In this document: positions 25,101 through 35,262 of the stretch, in pieces
How positions within the stretch are numbered: position 1 is the first letter of the stretch
Layout: each line of letters starts with the position of its first letter
Assembly (NCBI GenBank): GCA_963995525.1
Contig: OZ023208.1
Location: 17,690,519 to 17,754,518 of the forward strand
Reading direction: 5' to 3'
Length of the DNA: 64,000 nucleotides
From: Escarpia spicata
Lineage: Eukaryota; Annelida; Polychaeta; Sabellida; Siboglinidae
The notes under the pieces: generated by a model
Told to the model about the DNA's origin: nothing
Databases searched by the model: none
The model's input: the letters and a program-made list of their open reading frames with translations, nothing else
Program-made: the position numbers and the translations under genes

Positions 25101-25550
25101 GCTGGATGATGATAATGAATATAAGTATAACAAATGTCATTGCAGCCACGCGGTATGGCTAGACACAATGCTGCAAACTGCAATAAATGGCGTAATAAAC
25201 AAAGAATTGGTCATAAAAAGAAGGAAGCTATGCGTGTTCATCGGTAGTATCTACCTCAGCACAAAAATGTGTTGGCATAGGGAGAAGGTCCGTGAATCAA
25301 TAACACGTCACTTTTTAATTGGACTACGCCGAAAATTACGGTTGTAACTATGACGAAAAAATTCAAAGTGCACACTACAATAAAGAGCAGATTACGCTTC
25401 ACATAAGCCTGATTGTTCATTATTGGCAGGTGATGGCCCACTATGTTACATAAGTCATGCTGTGGTCAGTGCTGAGCGCAAGCATGCAACACCAACGACG
25501 TACACCTTTATCAAAAAAGTGACATCGGAGATCAAACAGCTGGTTCGAAA
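22170..25550. other. Gene-free stretch
   Basis: AT-rich DNA has only short open frames. A minus-strand frame at 25256-25441 contains one hydrophobic stretch (LLFIVVCTLNFFVIVTTVIF) that could be a membrane helix, but it has no supporting splice or promoter context. The GTTTACTACGACA motif cluster (24404-24931) is listed separately. Confidence 0.6.
24404..24931. repeat. Dispersed GTTTACTACGACA motif, five copies
   Basis: GTTTA(C/T)TACGACA occurs at 24404, 24538, 24562 and 24919 on the plus strand and at 24899-24911 on the minus strand. Three copies continue as ACATCCA or ACATCG. The last two form a perfect 13-bp inverted repeat with a 7-base loop (24899-24931). Confidence 0.9.
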
Positions 25551-25555
25551 CGTTA

Positions 25556-26252
25556 CATTGGTACACTACCTCACTGATTCCCTCACCAGGCAGTTCCATT
25601 GGTACACTACCTCACTGATTCCCTCACCAGGCAGTTCCATTGGTACACTACCTCACTGATTCCCTCACCAGGCAGTTCCATTGGTACACTACCTCACTGA
25701 TTCCCTCACCAGGCAGTTCCATTGGTACACTACCTCACTGATTCCCTCACCAGGCAGTTCCATTGGTACACTACCTCACTGATTCCCTCACCAAGCAGTT
25801 CCATTGGTACACTACCTCACTGATTCCCTACCAGGCAGTTACATTGGTACACTACTTCACTGATTCCCTCACCAGGCAGTTCCATTGGTACACTACCTCA
25901 CTGATTCCCTCACCAGGCAGTTCCATTGGTACACTACCTCACTGATTCCCTCACCAGGCAGTTCCATTGGTACACTACCTCACCGATTCCCTCACCAGAC
26001 AGTTCCATTGGTACACTACCTCACTGATTCCCTACCAGGCAGTTACATTGGTACACTACTTCACTGATTCCCTCACCAGGCAGTTCCATTGGTACACTAC
26101 CTCACTGATTCCCTCACCAGGCAGTTCCATTGGTACACTACCTCACTGATTCCCTCACCAGGCAGTTCCATTGGTACACTACCTCACCGATTCCCTCACC
26201 AGACAGTTCCATTGGTACACTACCTCACTGATTCCCGCATCAGGCAGTTTCG
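25556..26252. repeat. 41-bp minisatellite with 204-bp higher-order period
   Basis: About 17 copies of a unit TTGGTACACTACCTCACTGA... are present. One unit is 40 bp (CCCTACC instead of CCCTCACC). That unit, and the ACCGATTCCC variant, each recur at a spacing of 204 bp (25829/26033 and 25982/26186). Because 41 is not a multiple of three, the open frames rotate through three phases and are not evidence of a protein. Confidence 0.97.
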
Positions 26253-26504
26253 GAACAAGCACACTATCAACCTCACTGTTCATCACCAATTCTTGTTTGA
26301 CGTCGCTGTCAAATGGAAATATTTCGAGTCAGGTAGCGGAAAAGCATCCTGAGACGGAGTAGAAGGGACTGCCAATGGAAATGCCTGTTTGGCATTTAAG
26401 CGGGGTCTCACCTTTCACAGCGCAGAAACCTTCAGAATTTGGTGCCCGAGATGCAAGTCGTCCAGGAGTAAATCGTAGCACAAACAAAAACATGCGTGCG
26501 CGCG

Positions 26505-26680
<176 letters not shown>

Positions 26681-28080
26681 CAGTGTTTTGAACCTACGTT
26701 TATCACTCAGATGTATATATGAGTATATGGTTATATCCAGTGATGGTTATAATACGAATAGTCTTCGTGCAGTAGTTTAAATGTAGTTGGATGCTTCCCC
26801 CAAATTGAGATGGCGTTGGAATGTATAAGTCTGCAATGGTATGACGTAATAACTTACTCATTCTTGAAGGGCCATATCGCTGTCTATTAACAACGGCAGA
26901 TCATCAAGTAATAGTGCATTTTGCAGTGGGATCAGCGGCGCTATCTTTCTCAGGGACCAAGCCTTCTAGGACATTGTAGGGATTGTTTCCAGTCTCACAA
27001 GTTGTGTGATAAGCTTGATGTTTGTGTCTAACAAAATCGTTCAGTTCCACATCTCGTGTCTGTAATGTATAGTAAACGTTGGAAAGAGAAGAGTTTCGCT
27101 TCAAGAAAATCTACTGAAGCGGTCCTCCTGACGTCTTCCACAACGGAGGCCGAAAGAAGAGTGAAGGTTGCTGCCTCTGAACGGACTACGATAGGCTGTT
27201 TGATTTGTGCGATGATCTTTGTGATATATTTGTTACACGGCTGATGTGCTAGCTTCTAAGTTCGGCCGGCAGTTTGTGTGACTCCAGGATCGGCTGTCTA
27301 GTCCAAGGAGATCACTGCCGTCAGTCTATTTGCCATCTTTTATTGTGACATATGTTAGTGTTTTGACACAAATACTCAAATGTCATATGTGCAAGTTACG
27401 TACGTATACTTGCCAACTTGTGAAGTGCACGGAAAAATTATGCCATCACACACGCCAACGACGTAAACTATGTTTTTTCACTTGAGTGATTTTGAGTAAT
27501 TGTCGTTCTTATGTGTTTTAATAAAAAGCAGCCGGGGTGTATGGTCCACAAAATGTAGTGTTTAATGATACTAGCTGACATCATACATCAGTAAATCCGA
27601 TTTTCACGAAAGGTAGGTTAGGCTGACATTTCTTTCAAATAAACAACTGTTATAATGTTAAAATATTGCGCAGAGCCTGAAAACATGAACGAAATGTTTA
27701 ATTCCCGCAAATCACTACATAGGAGAAATTTAAGTCGACCGGACGCAAATTTTATATCGAGTATAATAAAAAGCCACCACTAAATAATATGCGCTGAACC
27801 GGAGCCAGTGTCCACAAAACAACAGTAAACAGTATATTACAGGAGATAGTCTGTCAGTTCCTTCGAAGGTTTCTCGTCAGACAAGACTTGCCTAAAGGTA
27901 ATGTTACCTTATTTCGAACGTTGCGTTTAACTATTGTGTAATTAACTAGCAAACGTGGTTGTTCTGCAAACTTGGCCAGACTCTGTGGTGACGATAGAAA
28001 GTTCAAAATAAGAAATAGATAGGAACATTACAGAGACATGCGTAATACTACTTGTGCTCTTTCAGCCTTGTGGGATGAAC

Positions 28081-28082
<2 letters not shown>

Positions 28083-28121
<39 letters not shown>

Positions 28122-28250
28122 TGTATGTGTTTGTGTGTATGTGTTTGCGTGCGTGTATGCATGTGTGCTTGCCTGTGCGTACGTGTGTGTACGTGTACAT
28201 GCGTGCGCGTATTTGAGTGTGAGTGTGTGCGTGCGTGCGTGCGTGCGTGC

Positions 28251-28293
<43 letters not shown>

Positions 28294-28312
28294 CATGCGT
28301 GCGCGTGCGTGA
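28083..28312. repeat. (TG)n / (CGTG)n compound microsatellite upstream of the secreted-protein gene
   Basis: TG runs flank a mixed GTGC/GTAC part and a CGTG tetranucleotide run. It ends about 80 bp before the start codon at 28392, just before the segment that is duplicated at 41 kb. It may lie in the promoter or a 5' intron. Confidence 0.96.
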
Positions 28313-28391
28313 GTGTTGAAGACACCCAGGGAGATGAAAGAGACCCACTTAACTATGTCGTGTATTTGCTGATGTTTCAAGATCTACCAAG

Positions 28392-29261
28392 ATGAACAAG
28401 CTGCTTGTCTCCATTCTTCTAGTCGCCTGCGTGGCCAGCGCGATCGGTAAGTCACACCCTTCCGCGTCGTCAACACAAATAGCAAAGTAACAAATACCGG
28501 CCAAATGTGAAGAGACGAATCTTTGATTTCCAAGATTTACTAGACGAAAGCAAAAACCGCATTCTGCAAATTAATTAAAGAAGACATTCGCGACCGGATA
28601 ATCCGACGATTGTTCGTCTCTGTGATATTTGTAAATTTTGTTTTTAAATGTATTCCTGCTGTTAGCCATTATGCAATCAGTACATAGCTTGTTCCAATCG
28701 TTTATCGACCTCTGTGAGAGAGAATATTTTCAAATGAAATTGAATGAAACTGCACTGTCCGATCGAGATGCTGGAAGATCTTCACAATATTACGAAATTC
28801 AGGGCTGATTAAGCATTCAAGATACGATGTATCAACATGCTGTGTTACATGCTAACTATGAATAGAAGGTGCCTCGGTTAGTAAAATTAAATATCGCTAG
28901 AACCAATAGCGTAAATATGATCTTACATGGGGTACGCAAGCTTAATCACCCACTGGTTTGTTATCGCTAAAATATAACGGTTATACAGGACAAACTCAAA
29001 CAATTGCTAATGGCCGCCATGACCCTGTGTCCCATAATAGGTTACTGCCCGACTGGACGCTGTGGTATCGCCAGTTGTCGAGGACTTCCGAACGGCAAGT
29101 ACCAGCACTGCACCAGCTGCAAGCTATACGTCTTTTGCATTAACGGTAAGGCCAGAGAGCTTTGCTGCCCTCGGGACAAAGTGTGGGACGACCATCTGAA
29201 GTGTTGTACATGGTGGTCCTTCACGTGCAGCTGGGATCCGAACAACCTTGCCAGAAAGTAA
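28392..29261 (+). CDS. Small secreted chitin-binding type-2-like protein (two coding exons)
   Basis: Exon 1 (28392-28446) encodes a signal peptide, MNKLLVSILLVACVASAI, and ends at a GTAAGT donor after one base of a codon. Exon 2 (29041-29261) begins after CCCATAATAG, restores that codon as Gly and runs to TAA, giving 91 residues. The mature part of about 72 residues has 11 cysteines. Its order C-R-G-L-P-N-G-x-Y-x-x-C-x-x-C...Y-x-x-C-x-x-G...C-C-P...V-W-D...C-C matches the peritrophin-A/CBM14 pattern: an aromatic before the third cysteine, C-P, then W-D. Such proteins bind chitin in extracellular matrix, gut or shell-forming tissue, or serve in defence. The odd cysteine count and extra CC pairs are unusual. 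The phase-1 intron after the signal peptide is typical of secreted cysteine-rich gene families. A 3' UTR exon is listed separately. Confidence 0.82.
28447..29040 (+). other. Intron 1 of the secreted-protein gene
   Basis: GTAAGT at 28447 and AG at 29039-29040, phase 1. The first ~130 bases resemble the sequence following the duplicated exon on the minus strand at 41190 downwards (shared GTAAGTCACACC, CCGGCCAAATGTGAA and TTTGATTT words). No other feature is seen in it. Confidence 0.8.
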
Positions 29262-29774
29262 ACATTTGTAAGTGCGACGGAAAATAATTATGTTTTCGGA
29301 AAACTCCTATATTCTGTTGTTAAAAAATAGAGTTACCTTTTTCAAATGTATTGTAAATGTATTAAGTTATATTTCTGTGGTTTGGAATCAGATTACTTTG
29401 CTGCAGTAATAATAATTGGTGTTGTTAAGGACAATCGACCCTCTTAGTTGTAGAGCTTTGATTCTGCTGAAACTTCATGATATTATAAATTTCGATATCG
29501 AGATAAATAAATGGCGCTACGACCATTTAAGATGTTGTCAGTTAACCAATAAATCACAGAAACGCCCAAACATTTTCCCTAACATTCAATATGTCACAGT
29601 ATTTCATTAGAATAAACAAACGATGTTATAGAATATATATAAATGTTCTATTATAATATCATTATCTTGCACAGGAAGTAAAAGTATAACATGTTATGAA
29701 AAAAAATTACATAGTATTGACGATGTATTTTAACAATAAACATATCTCAAAGTCTACCATGTTTGTATTTACAG

Positions 29775-29930
29775 CATGGCAACAACATCGTGTTCCAGTA
29801 ATACAGTTCGTGGAAACGTTACGAAAATCACAGCAACAAACTGGCGATCATGCTGAAGTCTGACGATCCCAACCAAGACCATCTCATTAATGTAAATCCA
29901 TAACAATAAAATATCTAGTTGACTATGCCA
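29775..29930 (+). other. Probable 3' UTR exon of the secreted-protein gene
   Basis: Seven bases after the stop codon is a strong GTAAGT donor (29268-29273). A good acceptor, TGTTTGTATTTACAG, ends at 29774, and AATAAA follows at 29906-29911. This fits a non-coding last exon. The exact cleavage site is not visible. If unspliced, the nearer AATAAA at 29506 could serve instead. Confidence 0.6.
29906..29911 (+). terminator. Candidate polyadenylation signal AATAAA
   Basis: A canonical hexamer about 130 bp into the presumed last exon, followed by TCTAGTTGACTATG. Confidence 0.5.
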
Positions 29931-29964
29931 TCTTTGAATGATTTTTCTTAAGAACCATGCACCA

Positions 29965-30112
29965 GGGGCCAGTTTCACGAAGCATTCGAATTGATTTTAC
30001 TTAGTTACGTATATTTGTTCGCAAAACTTTGCGTACCTTCCACGACAGTTTAAACTTACACAATCTGCGAACGAATATCCGTACCGTACGAACGCTTCAT
30101 GAAATCGGCCCC
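29965..30112. mobile_element. 148-bp foldback (MITE-like) repeat
   Basis: It begins GGGGCCAGTTTCACGAAGC and ends GCTTCATGAAATCGGCCCC, near-perfect inverted termini. Inner arms also pair roughly (TTTGTTCGCA / TGCGAACGAA). No coding. A partial copy of its right half lies at 31312-31361. The following interval 30120-31310 has no supportable gene. Confidence 0.75.
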
Positions 30113-31311
30113 AGGTCCCTGCAGAATAAGGAGTCGGTGCGTCAAACGTTAAAACGTGGACGGGTAGGAGATGTGATTTACATGTAGGTTACACATGAAC
30201 ACGTGCATATAGAACGTTTCATGCTTTGCTAAAGACGCTTTGGACTCTCGCTATTACGTCTCCTTGTACATGAAACAAATATTTCTCTGGGAAGCACTCA
30301 ACCATATTGCAATTTAGACAAGCAGTGGCGGATTACCCAATATACACTACTGGCACGTGCCTAGCGCCCTCAAAGGTCATGGGCCTACGAAATAGCCGAG
30401 CATATTGGTGTACTGAATATAAATACATGCAGAGTACACCATATATAAGGATTACACAAGAAAATGCACGCACTTGTTTCCATTGTCGTCCTTGGACAGA
30501 CACAGACAAACACATGAAATAGTAATTAATAAAATATGATACAATAACAAAGACTAAAACAACAATAATTAATAACTTAAATACTAGCTAATACCCAGAT
30601 GTCAAAAGAAAATAATACTGATTATATTGTAAAGGAGATTACCTCCTGATTATTAAATAGTTTGAAAAAACCGGCTCATGTACTATATGTACGTAATACT
30701 AAATCTAAAACTTTACACTTTTTACATTTTAGGATGCGACAACATAAAAAGAGCTATCCTCCAGTAGAGCCTAGATTATCAAGAAAACTATTTAAAAAAA
30801 TTGATTACACATTAAAAATGATGTTATTAGTAAAGGAGCTTCCCGTCTGATTTGTAAGATATCTCAATACCCGATGTTTTAGTAGATAATGGTACCTCAA
30901 AGTAAGATTACATTAATAGTAGACAAATGAACTGGCTTCCTGATTATTAAGGTAACTTAACAAAAACTGTTTCACTAGACATTTAAATTGACCCTTGTTA
31001 GGAGCACCTTGTATGTTATATGGCAATTCTTTCCATGCCTGTATACCTGTGTAGTAAAAAGAAGTTTGACCAAATGAAGACACAACATACTAGATCTTAT
31101 ATATATATATATACATATACCGTGCTGCGTGCATGTTATGTTGAACGAATCGGACAAATAATGTTGTGCTTTGTCATTGACAATATTATGGACAAGGTTC
31201 AATTGTAGTTGTTTAACCCATAGATCCACAGGTAACATATTGACCTGTTTAAACTGGGTTGAACCAATATGGGTGCTGGCTGTTGCATTAAGAAGGTTTA
31301 AAATTAAATGT

Positions 31312-31361
31312 TAAACTTACACAATCTGCGAACGAATATCCGTACCGTACGAACGGTACGA
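31312..31361. repeat. Partial copy of the foldback repeat
   Basis: The stretch from AAACTTACACAATCTGCG to CCGTACCGTACGAACG matches 30050-30094 base for base, then diverges. The copy ends inside the palindromic CCGTACCGTACG core rather than at the terminal repeat. Confidence 0.8.
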
Positions 31362-31417
31362 ATTAAAACTAATTACCCTGTTCTGGGTACACCGTAGCCT
31401 AGATTTATATGTCTTAG

Positions 31418-33585
31418 TTAATCGGAGAGCCTCGATGAAAAGGCATAGTCAAAATGACGTTGTATCAAGGTATAGGTCAACATTGTTTTATTCATGTGGA
31501 CATTTCTTGTTTGCCTGTACAAGAACTTTAACATGGCATTTGATTTATTAATTATCTTATCAGCCACTCCTTCTCCATTTCGTGACTGATCTATCTGTAC
31601 ACCTAAGTATTTAACACGCGTCTGACATGTCAATGAGTTGCCAACACATTTCACCAGGATGAAATTACACGTATGTAGTTAACGTTTTGACCCAAACAGG
31701 ATGCATTCAGTTTTCCCTAGGTGGGGTGAGTGTTTGTTGTTTACCAAACATTCTCTGGCAGCCTCAAGCTCTGAAAAAAACCTTTCTTTGATTTGTTGGG
31801 TATTCTTACCCAAAACTATGAGGGCCGAATCGTCTTGCAGTATATAAAAGAAGTTTGTATTGAACAGCCGAGGGAATATCATTAATATATCGTCTGTCTA
31901 GAGTCAAAACTGCGTAAGTCAATTTTTGGTCAAACAGATATTATAATAGAAAAATAATCGTCTAACACATACCGATACAGGAGCAGAGCAACCTCAGCCT
32001 CGCTTAACCGAATCTCGCCTGGCTGCGTGACTTCGCCAGGAAGGTAGTGTGGCTCAGAATCGCGTTTTGACTGCCCACGTGTTGACAGCCATAATATATG
32101 CCACCTAGTGAATATGCATGTGATTAAAAGGCACTAAACTACGAACAAAGTTTAATGTCGGTTTATTTTGTGTGTGACATGTTTTAATATAAGTTTAATG
32201 TGGAATAGTTCTTATAGTACAGTATTATCTGATAAAAGTATATCCTTATTTAAATTGCTATTTCATAGTTGGCCTGAGAGCCAATCATCGTCTCTACCCG
32301 AATCTGGGGTAAAGTGTGGGGTAATGCTGCCACCTCACGGCGCCTGGGTAATCGAGACTAGAATAACCTAAGACCTTAAGATATACGTGGAAGATATACG
32401 TGGTGCCACCTAGTGAACATATGCAAATTGAAGTTTATGTTGACGAGACGTTTTTGAAAATCCAAAATCACATAAGTCCATTATTCACGCGCTTCGCCTA
32501 AACTTGCATGACATTGCTGGGTCATCAGAGTTTGGCCTCGGTGTTATGAGATGAGGCCCTCTATCAGAAATGTGAGTTTACAAGTGACATGTAACATGCC
32601 AATCTAATATCTAGTGAGTTACCTCACATGCATAGAATCAGCATGCTGACCATGCCGCAGATCTGTGAACTGGGTAGCCGCGATACAACTACACTTCTGC
32701 ATGTTGTATGCTTTGACATGGACGTTAAATTTATTACACGTGTTGGTAGCAATTAGTCTATGACAGCAAATATTGATGCGACATATGAGGATACATTTGA
32801 TAGTTCAGATTTGACTGTGTTCAAAAAAGATGTGATGTGTTTCATATTTTAAGGTACTAAAAGGTCAATTACATTACAATGCAAAGCTTGTTAATTGTGG
32901 ACATGTTCTGGCCAAATGCCAAAACAATAATGGATGTACACCAGATTTGACATTTGTCTATCATGTTTTACCATGTCCATCATAATCAAGTATGACACGA
33001 GGGTGTTTTGATAATGCCAATTTGTATTTTTCATATTTCCAAAGTTCAATTATATTGCTGCGCAAAACAGTTTAACAAATTTGTTGGCCAAATCCCTACA
33101 ATAATGAACACACACAAGATGTAATATTGTAGTATATTTTGGGGGGTTTACCTCATAATCTACAGTAATATACAGGTCTTTGTGTGAAATTATCAAAATT
33201 AAATCCAGTTGCATCATCGTGCAAAATAAATAAGTCCGTTGCGTGGCCAAAAGTAACGCACATACACCATATTTAACATTGCTGTATCATTTCTGACTGC
33301 TTTCCTCATAATCAAGTGTATTAAGACTGCGTTTTGTCTAATACAGGTCATTTAATAAACGTTTTATTGATTTATGGGAAACGTCTGTTTTGGACTTACA
33401 CATATTTGACTTTAGAGAGACGATAAATTAAAAACACTAAGGGTCCAAGAATTAACCCTTGTGGAACACCAAACATTACGGTCGCCGGCTTAGATAAAGT
33501 ACCACCAATTTCCACTGATTGCTGCCGTTCATATAAATACGACTGAAACCAGACTAACGCTGATTTATGAAGTCCTAGCTTACAC
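31418..33585 (-). mobile_element. LINE reverse transcriptase, interrupted by a DNA transposon
   Basis: The minus-strand RT starts near 33585 with HKSALVWFQSYLYER and GVPQGLILGPLVFLI (to about 33426). It resumes at 31889 with YINDIPSAVQYKLLLY, then a degenerate catalytic block and ELEAARECL (about 31780), KTECILFG (31690), TRVKYLGVQIDQS (31600) and RHFDYAFSSR (31430). The 31890-33423 segment between them is a TA-flanked insertion. Minor frameshifts exist around 31860 and 31670. Likely CR1/Jockey group. Confidence 0.82.
31890..33423. mobile_element. 1.53-kb non-autonomous DNA transposon with TIRs and TA target site
   Basis: Ends are TCGTCTGTCTAGAGTCAAA (left) and the complement of TTTGACTTTAGAGAGACGA (right). 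Similarity extends about 33 bp inward with about five mismatches. TA flanks both sides (31888-31889 and 33424-33425). Taking it out with one TA restores the host LINE frame through the FLIYINDI motif. The interior has no transposase. It has the word GCCACCTAGTGAA twice (32102, 32405) and a tandem AGATATACGTGGA at 32380-32403. A Tc1/mariner-superfamily or pogo-like origin is inferred from the TA target. Confidence 0.78.
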
Positions 33586-34310
33586 CCGCGTTGAAGCGTT
33601 TACACTGGCTGCCCGTTCATTTGCGACTGACTTACAAAGTGCTTGCGTTTACCTATATTGTGCTTTGATTGGTTTAACGCCGGATTACTTGGTCGAGTTA
33701 ATTAGCTACCGCCCCATCAACAGAACGCTACGACCTACCTCGCTGCCAGGTAGTACCGGCTTCATGAACTGTCACCCATTGTCATAGTTACGGTGGTCAC
33801 AGTAGTACAGTGCCGACACCTGCTGATTAATTATGTACTAAGACTAAGATAGCATACCCACCAGAGCCATTGATCTATATCAATGACTCTGATACCCACC
33901 GTGAGTTAGTGACGTCTGGCGGCTACTCCGTGAACCGTATTGTATTATTAGCCAATCAGAGGGTTGAATAAAGTGTATCGGGCTGTGTGTCAAAATGGAT
34001 ACCCGTTGGGTCTTGTAAATATTATGTCTTGTTGATCACAATTCCATTACGACCCTTAGTATCGAAGTACTACACCCATGGTGATTACCGTTAATTTTTT
34101 GCTGTTTGCTCAGCGGTTCTTTGGAACAATTTGTTATCTTCACTTAGGACAGCAACGTCACTACAAGTGTTTAAACGACTTTTTATAAACTTATCTTTTT
34201 AAACAAGCTTTTTTTATAATTCACCGGTGATGACACTGTATGTGCAGTCATTAGATATTGTATTAGTTTCTTTGCATAGTTATGGTCATTCTTTTAATGT
34301 CGCTTATGTA
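33585..34310 (+). mobile_element. CR1-like LINE 3' fragment, split by a solo LTR
   Basis: The plus-strand RT C-terminus shows LKRLHWLPVHLRLTYKVLAF (about 33590-33650), then degenerate GLTPDYL-like and TLRPTS-like parts. After the solo LTR (33780-34074) it resumes with FAVCSAVLWNNLLSSLRTAT and LQVFKRLF (about 34095-34185). A 3' UTR runs to about 34310. It abuts the minus-strand LINE fragment head to head at 33585. Confidence 0.75.
33780..34074 (+). mobile_element. Solo LTR, 295 bp, with 5-bp target duplication
   Basis: It begins TGTCATAGTTACGG and ends CGAAGTACTACA. CCCAT flanks both sides exactly (33775-33779 and 34075-34079). AATAAA lies near 33967, suiting an LTR poly(A) site. It has no coding. 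Gypsy or BEL origin cannot be decided from this alone. Confidence 0.75.
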
Positions 34311-34481
34311 AATCAATGTATTTTAAGTATTGCTCAGAATATGTTGACATATTTATTTGCTTAACAGGTTTTATGATGTTTTTACTTGTTTTATTAAGTA
34401 TATTTAAGGTAGAGTTATATAAATGTGTGCATGTTTATTTTCATAACATTTTTTTATTATTATATATGTATGTATGTATGC

Positions 34482-34483
<2 letters not shown>

Positions 34484-34514
<31 letters not shown>

Positions 34515-34515
34515 C

Positions 34516-34547
<32 letters not shown>

Positions 34548-34760
34548 ATGTATGTATGTATGTATGTATGTATGTATGTATGTATGTATGTATGTATGTA
34601 TGTATGTATGCATGTATGTTTATATGTATGCATGTGTGCATGTGTGCATGTGTGCATGTGTGCATGTGTGCATGTGTGCATGTGTGCATGTGTGCATGTG
34701 TGCATGTGTGCATGTGTGCATGTGTGCATGTGTGTATGCGTGTATGTATGTATGTGTTCG
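34484..34760. repeat. Compound (TG)n, (TATG)n, (CATGTGTG)n array
   Basis: A TG run is followed by about 100 bp of TATG tetranucleotide and then a regular 8-bp CATGTGTG array of about 13 units (34630-34735). Open frames over it are artefacts. Confidence 0.97.
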
Positions 34761-35184
34761 ATTGTATTTCGATTGATCGAACTAAGTCTTTTATTATTAT
34801 TATTATTACAAGCAAAAATGCTCGGCACGTGACTTAGTAGTTGACTGCCGTGGTAATATCTACCAAATACTAAATTCACACAAATCATTACTTTAACACC
34901 ACAACGCACACGCAGAAACTCGTTGTTTGTTCAAAATGACGAATGTCGGCGAGAGTGTTCATATCCATCGATAGGCTCTAGTCGTAGTGTAAAATGTTCA
35001 AATAATATTTGTATTGTTGTGCTATTAGCATGAAGGTAGACATAAACATTATTGTGTCAGCGTCTACTCCATGTTGGCAAGTCTATGACGTAGGGACCGT
35101 TTTCCCGAAATATTTGCCACACGCGCTTGGTTCGTGCGATTATTAAGTTGCGTTTTATGTTCCGAACAATTTTTTAAAAAGTAA

Positions 35185-35262
35185 TAGTAAGTTCTTATAT
35201 AGCGCAATATCCAATCCTTGGGACTGCTCGAAGCGCTTTACACTTTATTCCCTGGCAGACCA
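35185..35262 (-). mobile_element. LINE 3' tail relic
   Basis: AAGTTCTTATATAGCGC, then GACTGCTCGAAGCGCTTTAC, matches the 3' tail of the CR1-like LINE at 7530-7590 in the same orientation. The rest of 34770-35795 shows no recognisable gene. A 131-codon plus-strand frame at 35475-35870 has no family resemblance and runs into the transposon terminus. Confidence 0.6.

Noticed and set aside
25556..26252. CRISPR array
   Set aside because: Units are contiguous tandem repeats with no unique spacers, in animal DNA.
25556..26362. Repeat protein (WYTTSLIPSPGSSIG type)
   Set aside because: The 41-bp unit is not a multiple of three, so the frame rotates; there is no conserved frame, start or splice context.
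34316..34909. Open frames up to 173 codons near 34.5 kb
   Set aside because: They cross TG, TATG and CATGTGTG arrays; the non-repeat ends are LINE 3' UTR.
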